A DNA stretch of 64,000 bases from Arenibacter sp. P308M17 (lineage in GTDB: Bacteria > Bacteroidota > Bacteroidia > Flavobacteriales > Flavobacteriaceae). Positions 53,166 through 60,545 of this stretch are shown one piece after another (within the stretch, counting starts at the first letter, position 1; the number at the start of each line of letters is the position of its first letter). The stretch spans positions 62,001-126,000 of the forward strand of contig NZ_QVON01000009.1 in assembly GCF_003426735.1 (NCBI RefSeq). Direction: 5' to 3'. The position numbers were made by a program, and so were the translations under genes. The notes below the pieces were generated by a model. That model worked only from the letters and a program-made list of their open reading frames with translations, made no database searches and was not told where the DNA came from.

Positions 53166-53848
53166 TTTCGAAATAGGGTATTGGCATTCTCCAAATCTTC
53201 CTTAAAATCTACTTCCATGCAATTGTATTCGGAAATATCCACAGCGCTAATTTTGAGATCGTCTTTTTCTATTGCCATCTCCAGACCTTTCTCAAAATAA
53301 TCGTTGTCATCACATTCTTCGAGCCTGGCGATAAAACTTTTTATATCCTTGGCCGCTATGAAATTTATTCCTACTGCTTCGCCCAATCCATTTTTTACCG
53401 TCTTGGACAATTTGTCGATAAAATTGTCCTTTAATGTGTATTTCACCTCTTCATCTGCCACTTTGTTAGTGTTTACCGCTACAAACGATTGATTTTTATC
53501 AATGTACGGTATAAGAACGGACAATAGGCTTACATCAAAAACAACATCGCCATTAAGCCAAAGCACGGATTTATCCCTGTTTTTCCTTAGGGCCTTTAAA
53601 AGGCTTTTGGAGGTATTGGTCTGATCAAAAAATGGATTGTATACATAAGTGAGTTCGGGAAAACGTTCCATTATTAAATCTTTTTTAAAGCCAACAACAA
53701 CGTTGATGTTATCTATGTCAAAGGTTTCATCCAAATTGTTGACCTGCATCTCCATGATACATTTACCATTTTTTAAGGTTGTTAATGGTTTCGGGAATGG
53801 GTTTCCAAGTCGTGAGCCAATACCTGCTGCTAAAATGACAATTTTCAT
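53162..53848 (-). CDS. LicC-like sugar/alcohol-phosphate nucleotidyltransferase
   Basis: A 228-residue nucleotidyltransferase. N-terminal MKIVILAAGIGSRLGNPFPK binds NTP (G-x-G-x-R); NPFFDQTNTSKSLLKALRKN, DKSVLWLNGDVVFDV (Asp metal ligand) and CMEVDFKEDLENAN at the end match LicC/HddC-type cytidylyl- or mannose-1-phosphate-type transferases. A LicC enzyme makes CDP-choline from phosphocholine; here the neighbouring LicD- and TagD/TagF-like genes make a CDP-alcohol likely, but the exact substrate is inferred. First in the operon with the TagF-GT2 fusion. Confidence 0.8.
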   Translation of the reverse strand: MKIVILAAGIGSRLGNPFPKPLTTLKNGKCIMEMQVNNLDETFDIDNINVVVGFKKDLIMERFPELTYVYNPFFDQTNTSKSLLKALRKNRDKSVLWLNGDVVFDVSLLSVLIPYIDKNQSFVAVNTNKVADEEVKYTLKDNFIDKLSKTVKNGLGEAVGINFIAAKDIKSFIARLEECDDNDYFEKGLEMAIEKDDLKISAVDISEYNCMEVDFKEDLENANTLFRK

Positions 53849-53959
53849 GAGTTTTTATTAATGTGTTGGCCCAAAAAATTGGACGGGTTATATAATTTTG
53901 TCCTTTGGAAATCTCCTTTGTAATAGGACAATCAACAATTATAATTTATAGGTAAAAAG
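53849..53959. other. Short AT-rich intergenic region
   Basis: 111 bp before the LicC-like gene. It must contain the promoter of the glycan operon; no TAnnTTTG motif is clear. Confidence 0.35.
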
Positions 53960-54196
53960 CTATTCCCGGCATCGGATGGATAAAAAGGGATATTTTACCA
54001 AAAATTGTTTTTCTTTGAAAGAAAGCCTGTCCGCCAGTTTATTGGAACCAATTTTTATTTCCCTTTCGTAGAAATTCGTTGCATTGACCAGAACTAATTT
54101 ACTGCCCGAATAGTATCTGTAATCTATTTTTAAACCGGTCTTTTTGGGGAGCAATTTAAGTTTCTTGATGAGTCCGAACAATAATTTTTTAACCAT
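53960..54196 (-). CDS. Small unknown protein
   Basis: A 78-residue basic protein (many Lys and Arg), without a signal or membrane segment. A short amphipathic N-terminus VKKLLFGLIKKLKLLPKKTG is followed by a beta-like segment. It is unlike anything I recognise. It may be a real gene since it lies cleanly between convergent/divergent glycan genes with start and stop of normal form, but it could also be spurious. Confidence 0.4.
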   Translation of the reverse strand: MVKKLLFGLIKKLKLLPKKTGLKIDYRYYSGSKLVLVNATNFYEREIKIGSNKLADRLSFKEKQFLVKYPFLSIRCRE

Positions 54197-54259
54197 AATC
54201 TAATACAAAGATAAAGAAGGGCGTAAAGATATGTAAATAAAGGGTTATAATTTTGCTGA

Positions 54260-55087
54260 GTGGAGAACCCTATCCCTTCTATATCCGTTGTTGTAAGTAC
54301 TTATAATTCCGAAGAATGGTTGGAAAAAGTGCTGTGGGGCTTTCATCAGCAAACATTTAAGGATTTTGAATTGGTCATTGCCGACGATGGTTCCGGACCA
54401 AAAACCCAAGAGTTGATCCATAAAATGTCCAACTGTATTTTTTATCCGTTGGTACATGTATGGCACGGGGACGATGGGTTTCAGAAATCCAAAATTTTGA
54501 ACAAAGCACTAGGGGCCTGCAAGGCAGAGTATATTGTCATGACAGATGGGGATTGCATTCCAAGGGCAGATTTTTTGGAAGTACACCAACGGAACAGGGC
54601 CAAAGGGTATTTTATCTCCGGAGGGTACTGTAAACTACCGAGGAATATTTCCCGAAGCATTACCCTTGAAGATATTGAAAGGCAAAATTGTTTCAATATT
54701 AAATGGCTGGAATTACAGGGCTTGCCCAAGTTGTATAAAAACATAAAGCTAATGGCCAAGGGAAATGTCTCCAAGGTATATAATTCCTTGACCCCGACCA
54801 ATGCTAGTTGGAACGGTCATAATTCTTCTGGATGGAAAAAGGATATTTTGGGGGTAAATGGCTTTGATGAGAGAATGCAATATGGGGGTCAGGACCGGGA
54901 ACTGGGAGAACGCTTGTTCAATAGTGGCATTAAATCCAAACAATTGCGGTACAGTGCTATCTGCGTACATTTGGATCATACGAGAAGTTATAAGACCAAA
55001 GATTCGATTTTAAAAAATAAGGCCATTATAAAATTGGTAAAAAAGACAGGAAGTACTTGGACCGATTATGGCTTTACCAAAGAATAA
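54260..55087 (+). CDS. Family 2 glycosyltransferase
   Basis: A 275-residue GT-A enzyme starting at GTG 54260 (MENPIPSISVVVSTYNSEEW). Motifs: ISVVVSTYNSEEWLEKVLWG, LVIADDGSGPKTQEL (nucleotide-binding Asp), MTDGDCIPRADFLEVH (DxD-like DGD), and GFDERMQYGGQDRELGERLF (catalytic base region). Cytoplasmic. Substrate unknown. It resembles capsule-type transferases with the C-terminal DRELGERL pattern. Its 3' end overlaps the convergent GT2 gene by 22 bp. Confidence 0.9.
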   Translation: MENPIPSISVVVSTYNSEEWLEKVLWGFHQQTFKDFELVIADDGSGPKTQELIHKMSNCIFYPLVHVWHGDDGFQKSKILNKALGACKAEYIVMTDGDCIPRADFLEVHQRNRAKGYFISGGYCKLPRNISRSITLEDIERQNCFNIKWLELQGLPKLYKNIKLMAKGNVSKVYNSLTPTNASWNGHNSSGWKKDILGVNGFDERMQYGGQDRELGERLFNSGIKSKQLRYSAICVHLDHTRSYKTKDSILKNKAIIKLVKKTGSTWTDYGFTKE

Positions 55088-55860
55088 GCAAGTTTTTCCC
55101 TTTTGCCCAGACGTTTTAGTTCCCTATACCTTTCAAAATCGCCCAAGGCATTCAAATAACAGATGGTAAGCCCTTTTTTTCCATCAAGTATTCCCAATCT
55201 AATGATGTAGTGGTTAAAAAATTTCCAAAAAGGCTTAAAGATCAATAGGAGGTAATTGAATTTTTTTTCTTTTTTATGGGCTTCCTTGGCCTTTAACCGT
55301 CCGTATTTTAACATTTTAAACTTATAATCTTCGTAATTTTTGTAGCAAAAGTGCATTAATTTCTGCTTCAATATTCCGGATGTACCCTTTACGATCAGGG
55401 TTTCATGAACTATTTTTTCCTTACAAAATTGTGCTTTACTTTTTCTAAAAAGACGATAATTTTTATCGGTTTGCCATCCACTAAAGCGCAGGCGACTGTT
55501 TTTGAACATAAACTTTCGGTAGAACCAATATGCGCAATGTTCAGAATCCTTTTTGGCCTTACATTTTATTTCATTCCTTAATTTATCAGTAACCACCTCA
55601 TCGGCATCCAAGAATAGTACCCAATCATGTGACGCCTGTTTTAGGGCAAAGGATTTTTGGGCCGTGTAATTTTCAAATTCGTTTTGGATGACCTTTACCT
55701 TGGGGTGATTGTTCAAATATTCGTAGGTGCCATCCGTGCTATATGAATCCACTACGATAATTTCATCTGCGAATGCAATGGAATCGATACATTTTTCAAT
55801 ATACCCAATTTCATTATAAGTGATTATTAAGGCTGATATTCTTTCACTTTGATTTATCAT
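55066..55860 (-). CDS. Family 2 glycosyltransferase, paralogue of the fusion's GT2 domain
   Basis: A 264-residue GT-A enzyme: RISALIITYNEIGYIEKCID, FADEIIVVDSYSTDGTYEYL, WVLFLDADEVVTDKLRNEIK, SGWQTDKNYRLFRKSK and GILDGKKGLTICYLNALG. The same blocks, with the same order and near-identical spacing, occur in the C-terminal half of the 51345-53165 protein, so one is a duplicate of the other. Resembles LPS-core WaaE/KdtX-like beta-1,4-glucosyltransferases. It overlaps the convergent GT2 by 22 bp. Confidence 0.9.
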   Translation of the reverse strand: MINQSERISALIITYNEIGYIEKCIDSIAFADEIIVVDSYSTDGTYEYLNNHPKVKVIQNEFENYTAQKSFALKQASHDWVLFLDADEVVTDKLRNEIKCKAKKDSEHCAYWFYRKFMFKNSRLRFSGWQTDKNYRLFRKSKAQFCKEKIVHETLIVKGTSGILKQKLMHFCYKNYEDYKFKMLKYGRLKAKEAHKKEKKFNYLLLIFKPFWKFFNHYIIRLGILDGKKGLTICYLNALGDFERYRELKRLGKREKLAYSLVKP

Positions 55861-56251
55861 GCAATCGTAATTTTTACCACTTATTAGATAGTATTAATAG
55901 AAATAGTTGCGTTGAAATCACTAAAATTTATAACGTTGTTACTTAATACATAACACTTAATATTTAATAATAGTATATCAAATTACAAGTTATTAACAAG
56001 GTAATTTCCTACAAAAGAATAACTAATATTCGTAAATACTTGAGGCTGTCGGGGTTTTCTAAAGGTGTATGGCAATCGAATGACAGAAGAGCCCGGTAAC
56101 TTTAATTATTTATTTATGATTTTTTTAAGATAACTTTATAAATAAGTAGGTTCGCTTGGTCAATATATAAAAATTGGGTTATACGAAATTATGTCTGAAA
56201 CCGTTTATTACCTTTACCTATTAATATACTAACAATTGGATAATCAATTAT
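55861..56251. other. 391-bp very AT-rich gap
   Basis: Divergent region between the GT2 gene at 55066-55860 and the TagD-like gene. It shows many short ATA and TTA repeats and no promoter motif I can support. It is the most AT-rich gap in the window. Confidence 0.45.
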
Positions 56252-56884
56252 ATGACTGAGGCCTATTTGTACATTCTAACTACTAAATACCCTAATTGGA
56301 ACTTTGCCACCGATCCGGAAGATCGGGTAAAGTTATATGTAAGTTGTAAACGTGAAGCCGAAGATTCTTTGGAAGAAATGTTGGAGATTGTCAAAAATAT
56401 CGGTCTTTTTTATGACAACAAGAATTATGTCATTAAACTTAAAATAGGGAATAACCTTGTTATAAAAGTAAAGGCATGTGAACAGGCCAAAAAGTATAAT
56501 AAAATGTATACTTCAGGTTGTTTTGATATTTTTCATTATGGGCATCTTAACATCCTTAAAAGGTCAAAACTTATGTGCGACCATTTAATTGTTGGTGTTT
56601 CCACAGACGAACTTATTTTGAAGGAAAAGGGGAGACTGCCTACCATTCCCTTTAATGAAAGATTAAAGTTGGTCAAGGCCATTATTTATGTGGATGAGGT
56701 TATTCCCCAAACAGATAAAAATAAGCAACGCATAGTGGATGCGTATAATATAGATGCCATTTCGGTCGGGGACGATTGGAAGGGTAGATTCCCTCATACT
56801 ACTTGTCCTGTGGAATATGTGGCCTATACAGATAGTGTTAGCAGTACAATTTTAAAAGGAATATTGGAATTGCAACCTGAGTGA
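56252..56884 (+). CDS. TagD-like cytidylyltransferase with an N-terminal extension
   Basis: 210 residues. The C-terminal 130 form a nucleotidyltransferase: GCFDIFHYGH at 89-98 (HxGH-type motif), LIVGVSTDELILKEKGRLPT, and YTDSVSST near the end, in place of the usual RTEGISST. This resembles glycerol-3-phosphate cytidylyltransferase TagD, which makes CDP-glycerol, the substrate for TagF-like enzymes. The first about 80 residues are extra: not part of TagD, unrecognised, with a pair of beta strands (NYVIKLKIGNNLVIKVKACE). Likely partner of the TagF-GT2 fusion. Confidence 0.8.
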   Translation: MTEAYLYILTTKYPNWNFATDPEDRVKLYVSCKREAEDSLEEMLEIVKNIGLFYDNKNYVIKLKIGNNLVIKVKACEQAKKYNKMYTSGCFDIFHYGHLNILKRSKLMCDHLIVGVSTDELILKEKGRLPTIPFNERLKLVKAIIYVDEVIPQTDKNKQRIVDAYNIDAISVGDDWKGRFPHTTCPVEYVAYTDSVSSTILKGILELQPE

Positions 56885-56886
56885 TA

Positions 56887-57471
56887 TTAGGTAATTGCAT
56901 TGTCATCTTTAAAGGTATTCCAATTTTTAACCTGTTTTTGCCAATCTCCATATCTATATGTTAGATATTCATCTGTCAAGGCCGGAATTTTATAGTCGAA
57001 ATCGTTGAATTTAATATCTTTAAAGGTGAGGTAGAACTTGCTAGGAACCGATTTTGTGATATGGTTAATTTCCCAATAAGAATCCTCCTTAAATTGATAT
57101 TTAATAAAAATATCCAGGCAAACAGATCCCTTCATTAGTCCAAAAAATCGTTTTTCCCTTATCTTGATCATTCTAACCGCTCCTTTTGTGAAATAATTAT
57201 TGGTATTCCCAAAGCGCCTGGTCCTTACCCTGTACCCAGCTTTTTTTAATCCGGAATATAAACTGTCCAACTTATCCAATTGATCATGGTTAATGGATAT
57301 ATCAATATCATTGTCCCACGGCAATAGTCTGTTTTCCCTTATGATACCCAATAAGGTCCCGCCTTCCAACCAATAATCTATTTTACATTGGTCCAGAATT
57401 GCGGCAATATTTTTAAGCATTCTTTCTGCAATTACTTTATTTTTTCCTTCTAATGTGATGTTATAGGCCAT
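56887..57471 (-). CDS. LicD-family phosphotransferase
   Basis: A 194-residue protein with the LicD motif EGGTLLGIIRENRLLPWDND with D at the end plus IDI (residues 36-59). LicD proteins move phosphocholine or ribitol/glycerol phosphate from a CDP-alcohol to a sugar; the fold also covers the FKRP group. Together with LicC-, TagD- and TagF-like enzymes this points to phosphodiester substituents on a surface glycan. It is convergent with the TagD-like gene, just 2 bp apart. Confidence 0.85.
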   Translation of the reverse strand: MAYNITLEGKNKVIAERMLKNIAAILDQCKIDYWLEGGTLLGIIRENRLLPWDNDIDISINHDQLDKLDSLYSGLKKAGYRVRTRRFGNTNNYFTKGAVRMIKIREKRFFGLMKGSVCLDIFIKYQFKEDSYWEINHITKSVPSKFYLTFKDIKFNDFDYKIPALTDEYLTYRYGDWQKQVKNWNTFKDDNAIT

Positions 57472-57865
57472 GGTAAATGGTTACTTAGGATTATAAACCG
57501 GGAAGGTAACAGGTTTGGATGGATTATCCCCTTTTCGCTGTGATAGGTTTTTATTCCTTCCGAGACTGCAGAGTATGTGGTTTCTATTTTATGTTCATAA
57601 TACTATTCCCCATTGCGATCTAAATTGAAATCGAACGGCATTTATAAGATAATATGCCTTATTGGTTTAGAGGGTACGTTCCCAACAAAAACGTTATAAG
57701 GCATATCAACTATTCCGTAGGTATTACACTCCTGTTTGTTGGCATTTCTTAACAGGATTTTTGGGTTAGGAAAAACATCCAATATTTTTAGGTATTCCCA
57801 TATTTTCCCTGTCATTAACAATGCTGTTCCAAGAATCTACTGGAATGTTCCCAATTCTTTGGCAT
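57472..57865. other. 394-bp gap between the LicD-like gene and dapD
   Basis: A nested inverted repeat lies at 57652-57706. A plus-strand open frame at 57736-57945 overlaps dapD out of frame and looks spurious. No promoter for the LicD-like gene was identified. Confidence 0.45.
57652..57706. repeat. Nested inverted repeat near the LicD-like gene
   Basis: ATATGCCTTAT (57652-57662) and ATAAGGCATAT (57696-57706) are perfect complements; inside, ACGTT (57676-57680) and AACGT (57690-57694) also pair. There is no T run, so it is not a classic terminator. It could be an operator, small RNA or recombination site. Confidence 0.5.
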
Positions 57866-58681
57866 TTAAACCGCAACATCGTATTCCCTTAGGGCATCGT
57901 TTAGGGATGTTTTTTTGTTGGTACTCTCTTTTCTGGTCCCAATGATCAAGGCACAAGGCACCTGGTAGTCGCCAGCCGGAAATTTTTTGGTATAACTTCC
58001 CGGTATTACAACAGATCTTGCAGGTACCAAACCTTTTCTCTCCACAGGTCTCTCGCCCGTAACATCTATAATTTTTGTAGAGCCCGTAAGTACTACATTT
58101 GCTCCCAACACGGCCTCTCTTTCTACCCGTACCCCTTCCACAACAATACATCTGGATCCAATAAAGGCATTGTCCTCAATAATAACAGGGGCGGCCTGTA
58201 AAGGCTCCAAGACCCCGCCAATTCCTACTCCACCACTGAGGTGGACATTCTTTCCAATTTGTGCGCAACTGCCAACGGTAGCCCAAGTGTCTACCATGGT
58301 ACCTTCATCCACGTAGGCACCAATATTTACATAACTGGGCATTAAAATAGTACCTGCGGAAATATAGGATCCGTGTCTGGCGACCGCATTGGGGACAACT
58401 CGAATTCCTTTTTCGGCATAACCTCTTTTAAGGGGCATTTTATCGTGATATTCAAAGATACCCGCCTCCAGGGTTTCCATTTTTTGTATCGGAAAATATA
58501 GTACCACTGCCTTTTTTACCCATTCATTGATCTGCCATCCATCCGTGGTCGGTTCTGCACAGCGCAGTTTGCCGTTATCCAAAAGATCGATGACCTCCCG
58601 TATGGCGGTTTGCGTTGGTATTTCTTTAAGTAGATCTCGGTTCTCCCAAGCGGTTTCTATTGTGTTTCTTAGTTCTTTCAC
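57866..58681 (-). CDS. dapD: Tetrahydropyridine-2,6-dicarboxylate N-succinyltransferase
   Basis: A 271-residue left-handed beta-helix acyltransferase. Hexapeptide repeats are visible in MPSYVNIGAYVDEGTMVDTW and AQIGKNVHLSGGVGIGGVLE with PVIIEDNAFIGSRCIVVEGV, plus the N-terminal LRNTIETAWENRDLLKE. It succinylates tetrahydrodipicolinate in lysine and meso-diaminopimelate synthesis. lysA in this window acts later in the same pathway but is distant. A TATATTTG promoter element is at 58777-58784. Confidence 0.96.
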   Translation of the reverse strand: MKELRNTIETAWENRDLLKEIPTQTAIREVIDLLDNGKLRCAEPTTDGWQINEWVKKAVVLYFPIQKMETLEAGIFEYHDKMPLKRGYAEKGIRVVPNAVARHGSYISAGTILMPSYVNIGAYVDEGTMVDTWATVGSCAQIGKNVHLSGGVGIGGVLEPLQAAPVIIEDNAFIGSRCIVVEGVRVEREAVLGANVVLTGSTKIIDVTGERPVERKGLVPARSVVIPGSYTKKFPAGDYQVPCALIIGTRKESTNKKTSLNDALREYDVAV

Positions 58682-58776
58682 GGGTTTAATATTTTGTAAT
58701 TATTGTATAATAAATGAATTATAAAAAGCGGGGCGCATATAACCGCTCGTTTCATCTTTAAGAATTCATATTTTGG

Positions 58777-58784
58777 CAAATATA
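58777..58784 (-). promoter_or_regulatory. Probable -7 element (TATATTTG) of dapD
   Basis: Minus-strand TATATTTG matches TAnnTTTG, about 95 bp before the dapD start. No clear -33 TTG. Confidence 0.45.
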
Positions 58785-58837
58785 AGGGCTAGCAGCTAAT
58801 TAACCTTTTGTTTTTGCACTTATAACAATTTATCCTT

Positions 58838-58845
58838 TATTTTTG
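58838..58845 (+). promoter_or_regulatory. Probable -7 element (TATTTTTG) of ruvX
   Basis: TATTTTTG matches TAnnTTTG, with TTG (58814-58816) 21 nt upstream. It covers the in-frame TTG at 58843, so that codon cannot be the translation start; transcription would begin near 58852, just before GTG 58858. Confidence 0.6.
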
Positions 58846-58857
58846 CCAAAAAAATGT

Positions 58858-59271
58858 GTGGGAAGGATTGTAGCATTGGATTATGGTAAGGTTCGAACGG
58901 GGATTGCCGTAACCGACGAATTGCAAATAATTGCCTCTGGCCTTACTACTGTTGATACAAAGGAACTTTTGAATTTTCTAAGGAAGTTTGTCCAAGAGGA
59001 GAAGGTAGAAAAATTTGTGGTCGGGGAACCAAAGCAAATGAACAATCTTCCATCCGAATCCGAGGAATTGATCAAACCTTTTTTGAGGACTTTGGAGGGT
59101 GTTTTTCCAAAGATACCGGTAGAGCGACAGGACGAGCGCTTTACTTCTAAAATGGCATTTCAAACTATGATAGATAGTGGCCTTAATAAAAAACAAAGAA
59201 GGAATAAGGCCTTGGTCGATGAAATTAGCGCCACAATAATCCTTCAGGCGTATTTAAATAGAAAACAGTAG
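58858..59271 (+). CDS. ruvX: RuvX/YqgF putative pre-16S rRNA nuclease
   Basis: About 137 residues from GTG 58858 (reading MGRIVALDYGKVRTGIAVTD), which fits the family N-terminus; the TTG at 58843 lies in the likely promoter. RNase H-like fold: ALDYGKVRTGIAVTD with first Asp, FVVGEPKQMNNLPSE, and DERFTSKMAFQTM with DEISATIILQAYL. Known role: processing of the 5' end of 16S rRNA. peptide deformylase follows 1 bp later. Confidence 0.93.
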   Translation: MGRIVALDYGKVRTGIAVTDELQIIASGLTTVDTKELLNFLRKFVQEEKVEKFVVGEPKQMNNLPSESEELIKPFLRTLEGVFPKIPVERQDERFTSKMAFQTMIDSGLNKKQRRNKALVDEISATIILQAYLNRKQ

Positions 59272-59272
59272 T

Positions 59273-59863
59273 ATGATATTACCTATAGTTGCTTATGGAG
59301 ACCCGGTACTTAGGAAAGTAGCGGATGATATAGACAAGGATTTTCCAAAATTTGAAGAACTGTTGGCCAATATGTGGGAGACCATGTACAATGCCAATGG
59401 TGTAGGTCTGGCCGCACCCCAAATTGGGCTGCCCATTAGGTTGTTTTTAGTGGATACCACTCCATTTGGTGATGATGAAGAGCTTTCGGAAGACGAGCAA
59501 AATACATTAAAAAGTTTTAAGAAAGTGTTTGTCAATGCACGTATAGAGGAAGAAACCGGAACTGAATGGGCCTTTAACGAAGGATGCCTCAGTATACCCG
59601 ATGTACGGGAAGACGTTTTAAGAAAGGATACTATTACCTTAACCTATATGGATGAGAATTTTAAATCCTACACGGAAACCTTTAATGGTCTTTTGGCCAG
59701 GGTCATCCAACATGAATATGACCATATAGAGGGAATCTTGTTCACCGATAAATTATCTACCCTAAAAAAACGCCTTTTAAAAGGTAAGTTGGCCAATATT
59801 TCCAAGGGAAAGATAAAGGTGGAATACAGAATGCGCTTTCCCAACATGAAAAAAGCACGTTAA
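59273..59863 (+). CDS. def: Peptide deformylase
   Basis: A 196-residue metalloprotease. Motif 1 GVGLAAPQIG (43-52), motif 2 EGCLSIPDVRED with metal-binding Cys, motif 3 VIQHEYDHIEG with HExxH. It removes the formyl group from nascent proteins. Almost contiguous with ruvX; a DUF5606 gene follows. This ruvX-def-DUF5606 order is typical of Flavobacteriia. Confidence 0.97.
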   Translation: MILPIVAYGDPVLRKVADDIDKDFPKFEELLANMWETMYNANGVGLAAPQIGLPIRLFLVDTTPFGDDEELSEDEQNTLKSFKKVFVNARIEEETGTEWAFNEGCLSIPDVREDVLRKDTITLTYMDENFKSYTETFNGLLARVIQHEYDHIEGILFTDKLSTLKKRLLKGKLANISKGKIKVEYRMRFPNMKKAR

Positions 59864-59920
59864 AACTATTTCTATTATAAACAAAAAGTAGCATATTTGC
59901 CATTGAAACTAAAATAACAG

Positions 59921-60349
59921 ATGGGTTTAAATAAAATATTATCGATTGCAGGTAAGCCTGGACTTTTTAAATTATTGACGCAGACGCGTTCGGGATTTGT
60001 AGCCGAATCCTTATTGGATGGTAAAAAAGTTACCGTAAGTTTTAAGAACAGTGTTAGTGTCCTGTCCGAGATTGCCATCTATACATTGGAAGAGGAAGTG
60101 CCGTTGAAAGTGGTGTTCGAAAAGATCAAGGAAAAGGAAGATGGTGGAAAAACCTCTGTGAACCATAAGGAGGATAAGATAAAATTGGAGGAATATTTGT
60201 TTGAGGTACTTCCCAATTATGATGAAGATAGGGTCTATGCCAGTGATATTAAAAAGATTATCCAATGGTATAATTTATTGCATGAGCATGGTATAACGGA
60301 GTTCGAGGATGAGGAGGAAAAAGAAGAGGCTTCCAAGGAAACAAAATAG
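59921..60349 (+). CDS. DUF5606-domain protein
   Basis: A 142-residue protein: MGLNKILSIAGKPGLFKLLT with QTRSGFVAESLLDGKKVTV is the DUF5606 pattern found in Bacteroidota. The C-terminal tail is acidic and Lys/Glu-rich. Function unknown. It is 57 bp after def and near an imperfect TAnnTTTG-like CATATTTG upstream, and has a terminator at 60380-60404. Confidence 0.88.
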   Translation: MGLNKILSIAGKPGLFKLLTQTRSGFVAESLLDGKKVTVSFKNSVSVLSEIAIYTLEEEVPLKVVFEKIKEKEDGGKTSVNHKEDKIKLEEYLFEVLPNYDEDRVYASDIKKIIQWYNLLHEHGITEFEDEEEKEEASKETK

Positions 60350-60379
60350 ATACAATATTAATTTATTTACAAATTATAG

Positions 60380-60404
60380 AACCTTCGTTTTCGAAGGTTT
60401 TTTT
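60380..60404 (+). terminator. Terminator after the DUF5606 gene
   Basis: AACCTTCG (60380-60387) and CGAAGGTT (60392-60399) pair perfectly around a short loop and a T run follows. Confidence 0.85.
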
Positions 60405-60545
60405 GGGTCCATATCTTTCGTAGTAATGGCCCTTTGATAAAATTATTCCCCATTTGGCTTCGGGTTTGTGTTGTTGGTCTAAATTGTTGGGCAGCGGCCT
60501 ACAAATTGTGGAAATTAAAATTCCAATTCATTATTCAGTTTTATT
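60405..60545. other. Intergenic region before the large hydrolase gene
   Basis: A 141-bp gap, presumably with a promoter for the hydrolase; nothing clear found. Confidence 0.35.

Noticed and set aside
57736-57945. Plus-strand 69-residue frame in the gap after the LicD-like gene
   Set aside because: Overlaps the 3' end of dapD out of frame; no signal, no family, unusual composition.
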